Assembly (NCBI GenBank): GCA_021201755.1
Contig: JAJQEI010000037.1
Span: 124,001-188,000 of the forward strand
DNA length: 64,000 nucleotides
Reading direction: 5' to 3'
From: Ruminococcus sp.
Lineage (GTDB): Bacteria; Bacillota; Clostridia; Oscillospirales; Ruminococcaceae
Part shown: positions 19,190 through 27,693 of the stretch, in pieces
How positions within the stretch are numbered: position 1 is the stretch's first letter
Layout: each line of letters opens with the position of its first letter
Made by a program: the position numbers and the translations under genes
The notes under the pieces: generated by a model
What the model saw: only the letters and a program-made list of their open reading frames with translations
Database searches by the model: none
Told to the model about the DNA's origin: nothing

Positions 19190-20509
19190 TTATTTCAGCT
19201 TGTTTTTTTCTTCTTCGATCATTGCCAACAGTTCATCTACGGATGCATTTTCATATTTATTTTTTCCAGTAGACGTTTTTGTGGCACTGCTGCTTGTTGT
19301 AGGCTTGCTTTGCTGCGATTGATTTGACGTATACGTAGAATTACGAGTTGTAGTGCTAGAACGACTGGTTCTTAAGTTGCGTGCTTCGTCTGGTGAGTTT
19401 GCTTCATGACTGCCATGGTATGAAGAACCGTCACTCGTTGGCAGAGAAGAAATCGGTGTATCTGCTGCGTAAGAAACGGCATTTCTGCTGTTTCTCGAGC
19501 GATAACTGTTATTTATATCTTGTGCATCGACATTGTGTGATCCTTCATAGTCCGAAGTGGCACTGCCACGGTAAGTATCATTGTCTGTCTGAGAATCCGA
19601 TCCAGTATAAATTGGAATATCACGCTGTGCCTTAAATTGCATGGTTCTTGCTTTTTGATATGGAGAGTTTGGATTCACAGCTTTACGTTCAAAATTTTCG
19701 GCGATGGATGAACGACGCTGTGCAAACGAACTATTTGATTCGTCTCTCGGTTGATAGAATGCAGTTTGACCCAATTCTTCATCATAGGGGTCATCGTCAT
19801 CATCATAAGAATCTTCGCTGAACACTTCGTCATAATTCTCTTCAAATGCATATTCATCATTGGCTCGGCTGTTTGCACGTACGATTACAACAATCAACAT
19901 GATCACCAAAATCACACAAGGCAATACTAGCATTAACAGGATGCCGGAAATGCTGGTAACGAATGTAATAAAGCTGTACAATTCACTAGATTCTACTGTA
20001 CATTTTCCCAAGATATTGTCAATGGTAATTGCCGGTTCAGTACCAACTTCAGATTGCTTCATTGTTGTTGGATAGTAGAGTAATACACCGGCGGAGTCTT
20101 CTTCAATGTTGTAAATGCGACGTACTGCAATGCAATCGGAATCAGCGTCAGACGAAGTATCGTCATCTGCCAATACACACAATACAGCATTGTTCTTTGC
20201 GATTTGATCTGTGGTCGAATCATACACAGGTGCAATGACTGCTGTGTATTGGTGAATGGATGCCGCCTGATTTTCACTGTCACTCGTGCTATCCACAGAA
20301 GTCACTCCACTGGCAGTTGCAGTATCGGCTGTTTCAGTAGAGCTATCCGCCTCCATTACATCTGTTTCCATTAAATAGATGTAATGACCGAAGATTTTTG
20401 GGGTGTCGCTGCGAGAGAAAAGAATGTTCGTCGTTAGGGTGACAATTACCACAATCAACAGAAGTATCGCAACGATCACTGCGAGAATAGATTTCGATTT
20501 CTTTTTCAT
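19190..20509 (-). CDS. Acidic two-helix membrane protein, possibly a degenerate type I signal peptidase-like protein
   Basis: 439 residues from ATG 20509, chosen for the AGGAAGGAAG upstream and the MKKKSK N-terminus. Helix 1 (about 8-30) is followed by an external part of about 140 residues with IFGHYIYLMETDVME, IAVRRIYNI and ILGKCTVESS. Helix 2 (about 185-215) follows, then a long acidic and Ser/Asn-rich cytoplasmic tail ending in a Lys-rich helix. The order and the small motifs recall archaeal/SipW-type signal peptidases (a catalytic Ser box, an RI/V box and ILGKV before the last helix), but no catalytic Ser-Met or Lys is present. I infer at most a dead relative; the function is unknown. 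Two tandem promoters drive it. Confidence 0.7.
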   Translation of the reverse strand: MKKKSKSILAVIVAILLLIVVIVTLTTNILFSRSDTPKIFGHYIYLMETDVMEADSSTETADTATASGVTSVDSTSDSENQAASIHQYTAVIAPVYDSTTDQIAKNNAVLCVLADDDTSSDADSDCIAVRRIYNIEEDSAGVLLYYPTTMKQSEVGTEPAITIDNILGKCTVESSELYSFITFVTSISGILLMLVLPCVILVIMLIVVIVRANSRANDEYAFEENYDEVFSEDSYDDDDDPYDEELGQTAFYQPRDESNSSFAQRRSSIAENFERKAVNPNSPYQKARTMQFKAQRDIPIYTGSDSQTDNDTYRGSATSDYEGSHNVDAQDINNSYRSRNSRNAVSYAADTPISSLPTSDGSSYHGSHEANSPDEARNLRTSRSSTTTRNSTYTSNQSQQSKPTTSSSATKTSTGKNKYENASVDELLAMIEEEKNKLK

Positions 20510-20565
20510 GATGCTTCCTTCCTTTTGTATGAATAGTTGAGCGGTGTCCATATCAATTTATATTT

Positions 20566-20594
20566 ATTATAGCATATTATTTTGATGATTTCAA
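20566..20594 (-). promoter_or_regulatory. Proximal promoter of acidic membrane protein gene
   Basis: Minus strand TTGAAA (20594-20589) and TATAAT (20571-20566), 17-base spacer. Confidence 0.65.
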
Positions 20595-20740
20595 TGCTTT
20601 TTTTCATTTTTTCCGAAAAAAATGTCAAACACAAAAGCAGACGTCTTATAGATAGCTTTTTTCTTTGGGAATCTGAAAAAAGGTGCATATCAAATAAGAA
20701 ATCATACTGTATTTCTGACAGAACACGCCACATTTTTTAT

Positions 20741-20769
20741 ATTATAACATACTTTTTTGGGGATTTCAA
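20741..20769 (-). promoter_or_regulatory. Distal promoter, near-duplicate of the proximal one
   Basis: Minus strand TTGAAA (20769-20764) and TATAAT (20746-20741), again a 17-base spacer. The surrounding GCATTGAAATC-type sequence repeats that of the promoter 175 bases downstream, suggesting local duplication. The 20510-20800 stretch holds no convincing gene otherwise. Confidence 0.6.
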
Positions 20770-20808
20770 TGCTTTTTTCAAATTTTTCAAAAAAATTTCT
20801 GAAACCCC

Positions 20809-20836
20809 TTGACAAAAAAATTTTTTGTGATATAAT
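20809..20836 (+). promoter_or_regulatory. tRNA operon promoter
   Basis: TTGACA, a 16-base A/T-rich spacer and TATAAT, about 45 bases before the first tRNA. Confidence 0.8.
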
Positions 20837-20879
20837 AATAAAGTACTGCTTCAAAGGTACATTTTAAATTGAAAAATAT

Positions 20880-20955
20880 GCTGGAATAGCTCAGTTGGTA
20901 GAGCAGCGCATTCGTAATGCGCAGGTTGCGTGTTCAAGTCACGTTTCCAGCTCCA
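20880..20955 (+). tRNA. tRNA-Thr (anticodon CGT)
   Basis: Full cloverleaf: acceptor GCTGGAA pairs with TTCCAGC, D arm GCTCAGTTGGTAGAGC, anticodon stem GCGCA/TGCGC with loop TTCGTAA, T loop TTCAAGT. CCA is encoded. The anticodon CGT reads ACG. Transcribed with tRNA-Gly 43 bases downstream. Confidence 0.95.
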
Positions 20956-20998
20956 TTTTTATTGTTGAAATCTTTGTGATTTTATTGAGGTTTCACAA

Positions 20999-21072
20999 GC
21001 GAGCGTAGTTTAGTGGTAAAACATCAGCTTCCCAAGCTGAGGTTGCGAGTTCGATTCTCGTCGCTTGCTCCA
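20999..21072 (+). tRNA. tRNA-Gly (anticodon CCC)
   Basis: Acceptor GCGAGCG pairs with CGCTTGC (one G-T pair), anticodon stem TCAGC/GCTGA with loop TTCCCAA, T arm GCGAG-TTCGATT-CTCGT, encoded CCA. The anticodon CCC reads GGG. Confidence 0.95.
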
Positions 21073-21084
21073 CAGGTAAAATTG

Positions 21085-21124
21085 AAAATCGTAGTGTTGG
21101 CTTATGCCAACACTACGATTTTTC
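21085..21124 (+). terminator. Terminator of tRNA operon
   Basis: AATCGTAGTGTTGGC and GCCAACACTACGATT form a 15-base-pair stem followed by a T run. Confidence 0.92.
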
Positions 21125-21139
21125 ATTTAGAAGCATCAA

Positions 21140-21176
21140 AAACCGGACTGCTTTATTTTCAGCAATCCGGTTTTCA
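21140..21176 (-). terminator. Terminator of transglutaminase-dockerin gene
   Basis: AAAACCGGATTGC and GCAGTCCGGTTTT (minus strand) form a stem with one mismatch-type pair and flanking A/T runs, just past the stop at 21208. Confidence 0.8.
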
Positions 21177-21207
21177 TATATCTAATATTCCAATGATACA
21201 GCAGTGT

Positions 21208-23313
21208 TTATTCCGGAATCATTGGTAGGGTATCTACGAATCGCAACAAGAAATCCATGAGTGCCAAACTATCTTGTGCATCGATATTGCCGTCCAAGTA
21301 AAAATCTAACGCTTCTGCTTGCACGTTATCTATAGCAACGTCACCAATGATATAGCGATTCAACACAATGACATCACTCAAGGCGCATACGCCGTCTTGA
21401 TTCACGTCTGTGATCACAACAACATAATCAGCAGTTGTTGTTGTCGTCTCGGTAGTCGTGGTTGTAGTTGTAGACGTTTCAGTTGTTGTTGTTGTTGTTT
21501 CAGTCTCAGTGGATGATGTTGTTGCCGTTTCAGTAGTCGTAGTTGATTCCGTTGTGGGTTCGGTTGTTGATGATGTTGTTGTCGTGGTTTCGGTAGTAGT
21601 AGTAGTAGTTGTTGTTGTTGTTGTTGTTGTTTCAGTAGGCTCTGTTGTTGTATACGAATTCACCGACTGAAATTCCCGACCATAGGTATCGGCGTAAACT
21701 TCAGCGGTAGAATTTTCGTACCCATAGATAACGGTTTTATCATAAACAGTCGTGCTAGGACCAAATTCCATATCTGTATTATAAACGAGCAGCTTGCCCA
21801 AGCTATCGCATTCGTTCAGTGCACCAGCACTTAGTTTCTCTACAGCTGTAGACAATGTAACGGTTTCCAATGCAGAGCAATCATAAAAGCTACGATAATA
21901 GATATATTCCAGTGATTCCGGCAGCGTCAATTCTTTGAGTAAAACACAGCTTTGGAATGCGCCAACACTATCGTTGTCATAAGAAATGACAGTGACAGTT
22001 TCGGGAATAACGACTGCTTGCAAGCTCGAATCGTTGACGAATGCGCCTTGGATTTGAGTGACCGGTAAGCCGTTTATGGTATCTGGAATGGTTACTTCGG
22101 TGTCATCACCCAAATATTCTACGAGTACTGCGTAATCGTCGTATAGTTCATAGGAAAAATCGCCATCCACATAGGATGTACCACAAGAGCCATCATAATT
22201 CTCTTCCGGAACGTCCGGCAAATCATACAAGAAATACCAACCCTCGCCATCAACGGAGTCTGCTTCATGTTCCAGTAAAAAGCTTTCGTCACCTGCTGCA
22301 AAATATGCTGTTGATCTAGTGGAATCGTCCCATGTGACATCAAAATTATAGTAGAATCCATTATCCATACGAACCAAATTCCATGCATGATCACCGCCAC
22401 CGCCGATACCGACTACATAGTAGTTGTCTATACCGCCAGCTGTTAGTAGCACTTGAAACGTCTTTGCATAGCCTTCGCAGATGACTGCACCATAGTCACT
22501 ATCCAATGTGCCGACGATACTGTGTGCAATCATAGAAGTATCTGGTTCTCCATCTACATAGGAATAGACAACAGCGTCGCAAAGCCAATCGTGCGCTTCC
22601 TGTGCAAATTCCAAAGTAGTATTACAATCACCAATTTCTTCTAAAGTAGAAGCTAGTGTTGTTTCAATCGTTTCCCGTTCTTCTTGGCATACACTGCTGT
22701 CTGTGAAGTTTTCATCTACAGATAGAAAAACCCCTGTAATTGCGGTTTCACCGGTTGTACGATTGGTAGAGATTCTATACATAATACTACTACCTAAGAA
22801 AAAGTAAATGGGATTGTCGTTTCGGAACATCGAAACCACTTTTGTCACATCGTCCGATGTAATGCCCGCAGAAGAAGAAACGCTGACTTCACTCAAACAA
22901 ACCATCGTCGTGCCACTCGAAGATGTCTTTTCATATGTACCGCCATTTCTGGTATAATATAAATGAGAGGCTTCTTTCAATCCATCATATATTTTCTTTT
23001 CTGTTGAAGATAATGTTTCATAGCCATGATAGCTTGCGTAAATATCTTCGTCATAGTCTGTTTCGTCGGCCACCGTAGCAGTTGAACTTGCAGAAGAATT
23101 GGATGGTACCTAATAAATCTGTATCTCGTTATTTTCTGAGCTCGCAGAAATTTCTTCTAGGCTAAAGTCTATGAAATCGTCTGTTACCAATGTGGAATCT
23201 GCATCTGAGGCTGCTACAGTAACCGAATGTAAAGCCGAAACCGATGGTAATAATACCGCACAAGCGGTTATGATCCCTAGAATTCGATTCTTTTTACTTC
23301 TTTTTTCTTTCAT
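21208..23313 (-). pseudogene. Secreted transglutaminase-like / BspA LRR / dockerin protein, with an in-frame TAG near the N-terminus
   Basis: 702 codons from ATG 23313 to 21208. Order: signal peptide (MKEKRSKKNR then a hydrophobic core), Ser-rich region, transglutaminase-like core at about 215-300 with CEGYAKTF, GGDHAWNLV and FDVTWDD (Cys-His-Asp triad kept). BspA-type leucine-rich repeats (IPDTINGLPVTQI, LTLPESLEYI) follow, then a Thr-rich linker of about 70 residues and a C-terminal type I dockerin (DVNQDGVCALSDVIVLNRYI and DFYLDGNIDAQDSLALMDFL). One TAG at 23112-23110 cuts it at codon 68 between NEIQIY and VPSNSSASS; Gln (CAG) is the simplest ancestor. Everything after is intact, including the active site, but it would be cut from its signal peptide. 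Confidence 0.82.
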
Positions 23314-23356
23314 AAGTCATGCCTTCTTTAAAGCATTGTTCCGATTCATTAAAATT

Positions 23357-23385
23357 ATTATATCACGTTGTTAAAAAAATGTCAA
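23357..23385 (-). promoter_or_regulatory. Promoter of transglutaminase-dockerin gene
   Basis: Minus strand TTGACA (23385-23380) and TATAAT (23362-23357), 17-base spacer. Upstream (23390-23690) I see no gene or clear element. Confidence 0.8.
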
Positions 23386-23690
23386 GAGTTATTTTCTTTT
23401 TTGTTAATATGTCACAAAACGAGAATGCTTCATTTGTGCGGTTTGCTTTTTAACGGAAAGAAATGTCATCACTTAAGATATGATTTATTCTATGATACAA
23501 CTGCATCATATATATCATACGCTTTCTTTATTATTTATGATAGCATGATTATGTTAAAACAAACTGAAATAAAACTGCACGAGCTGATTTTTTTTCGGAA
23601 AGTTATTGTGAATTTTTCCATGAAAATCAAAGAAAAATGCGAGATATTCTATCAGTTTTATACATTCTTTCAAAAAGCCGCTTTTGGTTA

Positions 23691-23719
23691 TTGACAAAAA
23701 AATAAAAACAGACTATAAT
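23691..23719 (+). promoter_or_regulatory. Promoter of AspT-type transporter gene
   Basis: TTGACA (23691-23696) and TATAAT (23714-23719), 17-base spacer. Transcription would begin about 150 bases before the start codon. Confidence 0.85.
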
Positions 23720-23727
23720 ATTATGTG

Positions 23728-23868
23728 TTGATTTTTGGAAAGCATTGTGACCTACTCGGGTGTATACAAAGATGAGAGCCCTTTGTATGCATCTGCAAGC
23801 TGAGCATATTTCCCAAAATCCACGTGGAATCTAAGAAAAGGGTTTTAACCCTGCTTGAAAAGGAGAGA
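23728..23868 (+). promoter_or_regulatory. Long structured leader before transporter gene (possible riboswitch)
   Basis: The roughly 150-base leader contains ATACAAAG paired with CTTTGTAT (around 23764-23790), a TTCCCAA..CCACGTGGAA region and an AGGGTTTTAACCCT hairpin just before the RBS GGAGAG, which could hide it. I do not recognise a known riboswitch class. Confidence 0.35.
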
Positions 23869-23877
23869 TCATTTTTC

Positions 23878-25164
23878 ATGAGTTTCGACAATTTTAGCTT
23901 CGGTTTGATCGAAGCCGCCGGTACCCACATTTTTAACATGAAAGCGATTGTGATTGTCCTGTTTTTTATCTTTGCGATTATTGTCGTAGGATACTTAATC
24001 GGGCGTATTTCCATTAAAGGTGTTTCATTGGGTACTGCTGCAATTTTTTTGGTTGCGTTGGTCGCAGGACATTTCAAAGGCGTCGCATTTGGTGAAAATG
24101 GACATACTGGAATTTCAAGTTGGGTGGACAGCCTCAGTTCTGTGGATACTTATTTTAGTATGTTGCAAAATATTGGTTTGATTTTGTTTGTTACGTCCGT
24201 CGGATTAATTGCAGGACCTAGTTTCTTCAAAAATCTGAAGAAAAATGCAAAATCGTATGTTTTGTTGGGTGCCATTATTATTGCGTCTGGTGCATTGGTA
24301 TGTGCTTTGGTAACACTTTTCGTGCCGAATATGACTTCTGCTATGAGTGTTGGATTGCTCTCAGGTGCGTTGACTAGTACACCAGCCTTTGCTGCAGCAC
24401 AAGGTGCGTTGGACGGGACTGAATTCTTCTCTGAAATTGCGGTAGGACACGCTGTTGCTTATCCTTTTGGTGTTATTGGCGTTGTGCTTTTTGTACAGAT
24501 TGTACCAAAAGTGATGCACGCAGATATGGACAAAGAACGTGCGCTGCTCGTATCGGTAGATACTGGCGAAGCACAAAAAAAAGGAAAAGTAAAGAAATTA
24601 TTTAGTCTGGAAAAGTTCGGTTTGGGTGCGTTTGCACTCGCTGTTATCTGTGGTTTGATTTTGGGAAGCATCAATATTCCACTGGGCAACGGCACTTCTT
24701 TCAACTTGGGTACAACCGGTGGACCGCTGATTATGGGCTTGATTTTTGGTCACTTTGGACACATAGGGAAGCTGAGCTTGAAGGTTGATGAATATCTTCT
24801 CTCCATTTTTCAGGAACTCGGTCTTGTTTTTTTCTTGATTGGTGCAGGTGTCGATGGTGGTACTGATTTTGTTAGCACACTGAAAGATTACGGCGGTTGG
24901 GTCTTTTTGTGGGGCGCTTTGATGACATCAATTCCGCTATTTATCGGGTTCTTCATTGCAAAGAAGTGTCTCAAGCTGAGCCTGTTTAATAACTTGGGAT
25001 CTCTGACTGGTGGTATGACCAGTACACCGGCACTGGGTGCGTTGATTAACTCTACCGGGACTTCCAATGTAGCGTCGGCATATGCTGCAACCTATCCAAT
25101 TGCATTGATTCTTGTAGTATTGGCATCACAGTTCTTGACATACCTGCCAAATTTAACTGCATAA
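23878..25164 (+). CDS. AspT/YidE/YbjL-type membrane transporter without RCK domains
   Basis: About 428 residues from ATG 23878, chosen for the AAGGAGAG site upstream. Two homologous membrane halves each end in a matching signature, LSGALTSTPAFAAAQGAL (about 160) and GSLTGGMTSTPALGALINST (about 380), as in aspartate-alanine exchangers and YidE/YbjL proteins. The central TrkA-C/RCK regulatory domains found in most members are missing; only a short charged loop (about 225-245) is present. A secondary exchanger or efflux carrier for an organic anion is likely; the substrate is unknown. It stands alone, with a long leader and its own terminator. Confidence 0.82.
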   Translation: MSFDNFSFGLIEAAGTHIFNMKAIVIVLFFIFAIIVVGYLIGRISIKGVSLGTAAIFLVALVAGHFKGVAFGENGHTGISSWVDSLSSVDTYFSMLQNIGLILFVTSVGLIAGPSFFKNLKKNAKSYVLLGAIIIASGALVCALVTLFVPNMTSAMSVGLLSGALTSTPAFAAAQGALDGTEFFSEIAVGHAVAYPFGVIGVVLFVQIVPKVMHADMDKERALLVSVDTGEAQKKGKVKKLFSLEKFGLGAFALAVICGLILGSINIPLGNGTSFNLGTTGGPLIMGLIFGHFGHIGKLSLKVDEYLLSIFQELGLVFFLIGAGVDGGTDFVSTLKDYGGWVFLWGALMTSIPLFIGFFIAKKCLKLSLFNNLGSLTGGMTSTPALGALINSTGTSNVASAYAATYPIALILVVLASQFLTYLPNLTA

Positions 25165-25189
25165 GATAAATTTGAAATCGAAAATAAAA

Positions 25190-25243
25190 ATATCATCGTC
25201 CCTAGTCAAACCAAGGCTCTCCGGTATGACTAGGGATGATTTT
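25190..25243 (+). terminator. Terminator after AspT-type transporter gene
   Basis: ATCATCGTCCCTAGTC and GACTAGGGATGAT form a long stem across a 20-base loop, followed by Ts. Confidence 0.85.
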
Positions 25244-25433
25244 TGCTAATTTTCTTGACATGATTTCCTACGCAGTTTATTATATTTTTCTTTATGTGAG
25301 AGTGGACATATCTGTCTATCTCGTAATTACCTTGTGATCGGTTGGTTCAAATGGGAATGATAGGAAACTTGCTATTTTTCTTGGACTATGCTATAATAAT
25401 ATTACAAAACGAATCTGGGAGGAATTTTTGCTT

Positions 25434-26558
25434 ATGAATCAAAATATCACGATTGACGAATTCTTTCAGCTGCCGGAGGATTCTTATTGTCTTATTGACA
25501 TTCGAGATACGATTGCTTTCGAATTTGGGCATATTACTGGAGCAGTCAATATTCCCCGTAAAAATCTATATCAAGCCAATCTTCCACACGAAAAAAGACT
25601 CGTCCTCTGCTGTAAAAGTGGACTGCTTAGTGCAGAAGATGCAGAAAAATTATCGGATATGGGTTATGATGCGGACAATTTGGATGGAGGATATGTCGCA
25701 TGGTTACGGAAAAAATTAGAGTGTGGAAATCGAGCAGAAGAAATTGAACGCAGTCTACATAAAAAATTTCATCGTTCCATATGGAGTAAATTTGCAAAAG
25801 CTGTTGCAGAATATCATTTGGTAAATGCGGGAGATAAAATTGCAGTTTGTATTTCCGGTGGAAAAGATTCGATGCTTATGGCGAAGCTTTTTCAAGAATT
25901 AAAGCGTCATAATAAGGTTCCGTTTGAATTAGCGTTTTTAGTGATGGATCCAGGGTATAGTCCGGAAAATCGTGCAATTATCGAGAGAAATGCAGAAATG
26001 ATGTCGATTCCTATCACGATATTTGAGACGAATATTTTTGATTCTGTGTATCATGTGGAGAATAATCCCTGTTACTTATGTGCAAGAATGCGGCGTGGGC
26101 ATTTGTACAATCAGGCGAAACGCATGGGCTGCAATAAAATTGCTTTGGGGCATCACTACGACGATGTGATTGAAACGATTCTCATGGGTATGATTTATGG
26201 TGGACAAGCACAGACGATGATGCCAAAGCTGCACAGCGATCATTTTGCAGGAATGCAGCTGATTCGTCCGATGTATTTTGTTCGGGAAGCGGATATTTGT
26301 CGCTGGCGTGATTATAACGATTTGCATTTTATTCAGTGCGCATGTAAATTTACGGATACTTGTACGACTTGTACGCTATCAAACACCAGCTCAAAACGAC
26401 AGGAAATTAAACAATTGATTGCAAAATTAAAAGAAGGGAATCCACAAATTGAGCATAATATTTTCCATAGTATGGAAAATATGAAGCTGCGTACGGTGAT
26501 ATCCTACAAAGACATGGACGGCGAGTCCCACCATTTTTTGGATTCTTATAAAGATTAA
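25434..26558 (+). CDS. Rhodanese-TtcA-type PP-loop ATPase fusion
   Basis: 374 residues; ATG 25434 lies 13 bases after GGGAGGA. Residues 1-100 form a rhodanese domain with LIDIRD and active loop LCCKSGLLS. Residues 110-330 form a PP-loop nucleotide-binding domain with CISGGKDSM (near 141), the paired Cys of CYLCARMRRG and LGHHYDDVIETILMGM, as in TtcA, which adds sulfur to tRNA C32. The further Cys cluster CACKFTDTCTTCTL fits Fe-S binding. Fusing a sulfur-carrying rhodanese to the tRNA thiolase suggests the sulfur donor is built in; that is inferred. Single gene, promoter TTGCTA-N17-TATAAT near 25370-25400. Confidence 0.88.
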   Translation: MNQNITIDEFFQLPEDSYCLIDIRDTIAFEFGHITGAVNIPRKNLYQANLPHEKRLVLCCKSGLLSAEDAEKLSDMGYDADNLDGGYVAWLRKKLECGNRAEEIERSLHKKFHRSIWSKFAKAVAEYHLVNAGDKIAVCISGGKDSMLMAKLFQELKRHNKVPFELAFLVMDPGYSPENRAIIERNAEMMSIPITIFETNIFDSVYHVENNPCYLCARMRRGHLYNQAKRMGCNKIALGHHYDDVIETILMGMIYGGQAQTMMPKLHSDHFAGMQLIRPMYFVREADICRWRDYNDLHFIQCACKFTDTCTTCTLSNTSSKRQEIKQLIAKLKEGNPQIEHNIFHSMENMKLRTVISYKDMDGESHHFLDSYKD

Positions 26559-26561
26559 AAA

Positions 26562-26594
26562 AAGCGGTATTTCAATGATTGAAATACCGCTGAA
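26562..26594. terminator. Bidirectional terminator
   Basis: AGCGGTATTTCA and TGAAATACCGCT form a near-perfect hairpin with A/T runs, between the converging ttcA-like and SGNH genes. Confidence 0.9.
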
Positions 26595-26604
26595 TTTATA
26601 TCAA

Positions 26605-27675
26605 TTAAGATGTTGCTGTTTCATTTGATGCGCTGGGGGAATCCTGTGGTGGATTGTCCTGACTTTGGTTTGCTTTTGATTCGTTATTTGGATCTTGTTG
26701 TACAGCAGCGTGACTTTTCAAATAATCTTCCCAAATGGAGAGAGAATTTCCCAAGAGGTGAATGCCGTCAGAGGTATAGGAGGATTCCAAATAACCGTTT
26801 TCGTCCATTACAGATTCGCCAACGTTCAGATAATAGATATGATCTTCTGGCTTTTTCAATTGTTCTAAGGCTTCGTTTCGAGTAGAAATGGACTGATTAT
26901 TGATTGCACCATTTGGATCATCTTCCGAAGCAGAAACTGGCAAAATACTCTGAATATAAATCGTGGCATTTGGCTGTGCTTCTCGAATTTGTTCTATAAC
27001 ACTTTCATAGGTTTCTGCCCAGGATTCTGTCGAGCCGACTGCCAATTCGTTTAATCCCAACATGATATAGACCTTTCCGTATTGTTGTTGAGACAATTTT
27101 TGTGAGAAAGTGATATTTTCGCCTTTGTTGGGATTTCCGACTTCTACCTCATTGATTTTGAAGATAGATAACCCTACGCTAGTGAAATAATCCGCATTGG
27201 TAAAACTGCCATATAGTGCCAATCCCTCAGAACGTGAGTCCCCTATAAACAATGCGTCATCAAAATAAGATTGATCTACAGTTTGAAATTGTACTTCTGC
27301 CGGCAGTTCAGTAGTGGACTCTATGGTAGTTGTTTCTGTTTGTCCAGTTTCTGTTGCGGCTGCATCTGCCGTGGCGGAATTTGCAGCATACGCCGCATTT
27401 TCTGCAACAGTTGTATTTGCAATTGTAGTCGATATTTCTGCTGTTATTTCTTCCACTGTTGGAACGTTGATTGAAACAGATGCAGTTTCTTCTATGGTAT
27501 TGATATTTTGACGGAAGTTCCAGATGTTTGCAACAACGATTGCGACAATAAATGTAATTAGTAGGGGATAGCTTGTAAAAATGGAACGAATGGAGGTGAT
27601 AACGCCAGTAGATTTTTTGGCTGGTTCTTCGTAATATGCGTAGGGTTTTTGATTTTTCTGTGATTGAAATTGCAT
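26605..27675 (-). CDS. Membrane-anchored SGNH/GDSL-family esterase (O-acetylation partner)
   Basis: 356 residues. A cytoplasmic N-terminus with one membrane helix (about 37-54), a Thr/Ala-rich spacer (60-130), then an SGNH hydrolase domain: block I FIGDSRSEG with Ser147, block III LGLNELAVG, and SDGIHLLG supplying Asp and His. It follows the MBOAT gene with 18 bases between them. MBOAT plus SGNH pairs (AlgI/AlgJ-like, DltB/DltD-like) move acetyl groups across the membrane onto extracellular polymers. So it is inferred to acetylate a cell-surface or exopolysaccharide. It ends in a disordered, Asn/Ser-rich tail. Confidence 0.85.
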   Translation of the reverse strand: MQFQSQKNQKPYAYYEEPAKKSTGVITSIRSIFTSYPLLITFIVAIVVANIWNFRQNINTIEETASVSINVPTVEEITAEISTTIANTTVAENAAYAANSATADAAATETGQTETTTIESTTELPAEVQFQTVDQSYFDDALFIGDSRSEGLALYGSFTNADYFTSVGLSIFKINEVEVGNPNKGENITFSQKLSQQQYGKVYIMLGLNELAVGSTESWAETYESVIEQIREAQPNATIYIQSILPVSASEDDPNGAINNQSISTRNEALEQLKKPEDHIYYLNVGESVMDENGYLESSYTSDGIHLLGNSLSIWEDYLKSHAAVQQDPNNESKANQSQDNPPQDSPSASNETATS

Positions 27676-27693
27676 AATGACGACTCCTTTTGG

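Noticed and set aside
20506..20733. Small minus-strand frame (75 codons) between the two tandem promoters
   Set aside because: It overlaps the RBS and start of the membrane-protein gene, begins without an RBS and reads as low-complexity A/T translation.
21440..21650. Short-period GTT/GTC repeats as a CRISPR array or microsatellite element
   Set aside because: Read on the minus strand they are in-frame Thr codons of a Thr-rich linker between LRR and dockerin; there are no spacers.
23368..23694. Plus-strand open frame of about 108 codons before the transporter promoter
   Set aside because: Phe/Cys/Ile-rich shadow composition, no RBS, no recognised motif, and it overlaps the -35 region of the transporter promoter.
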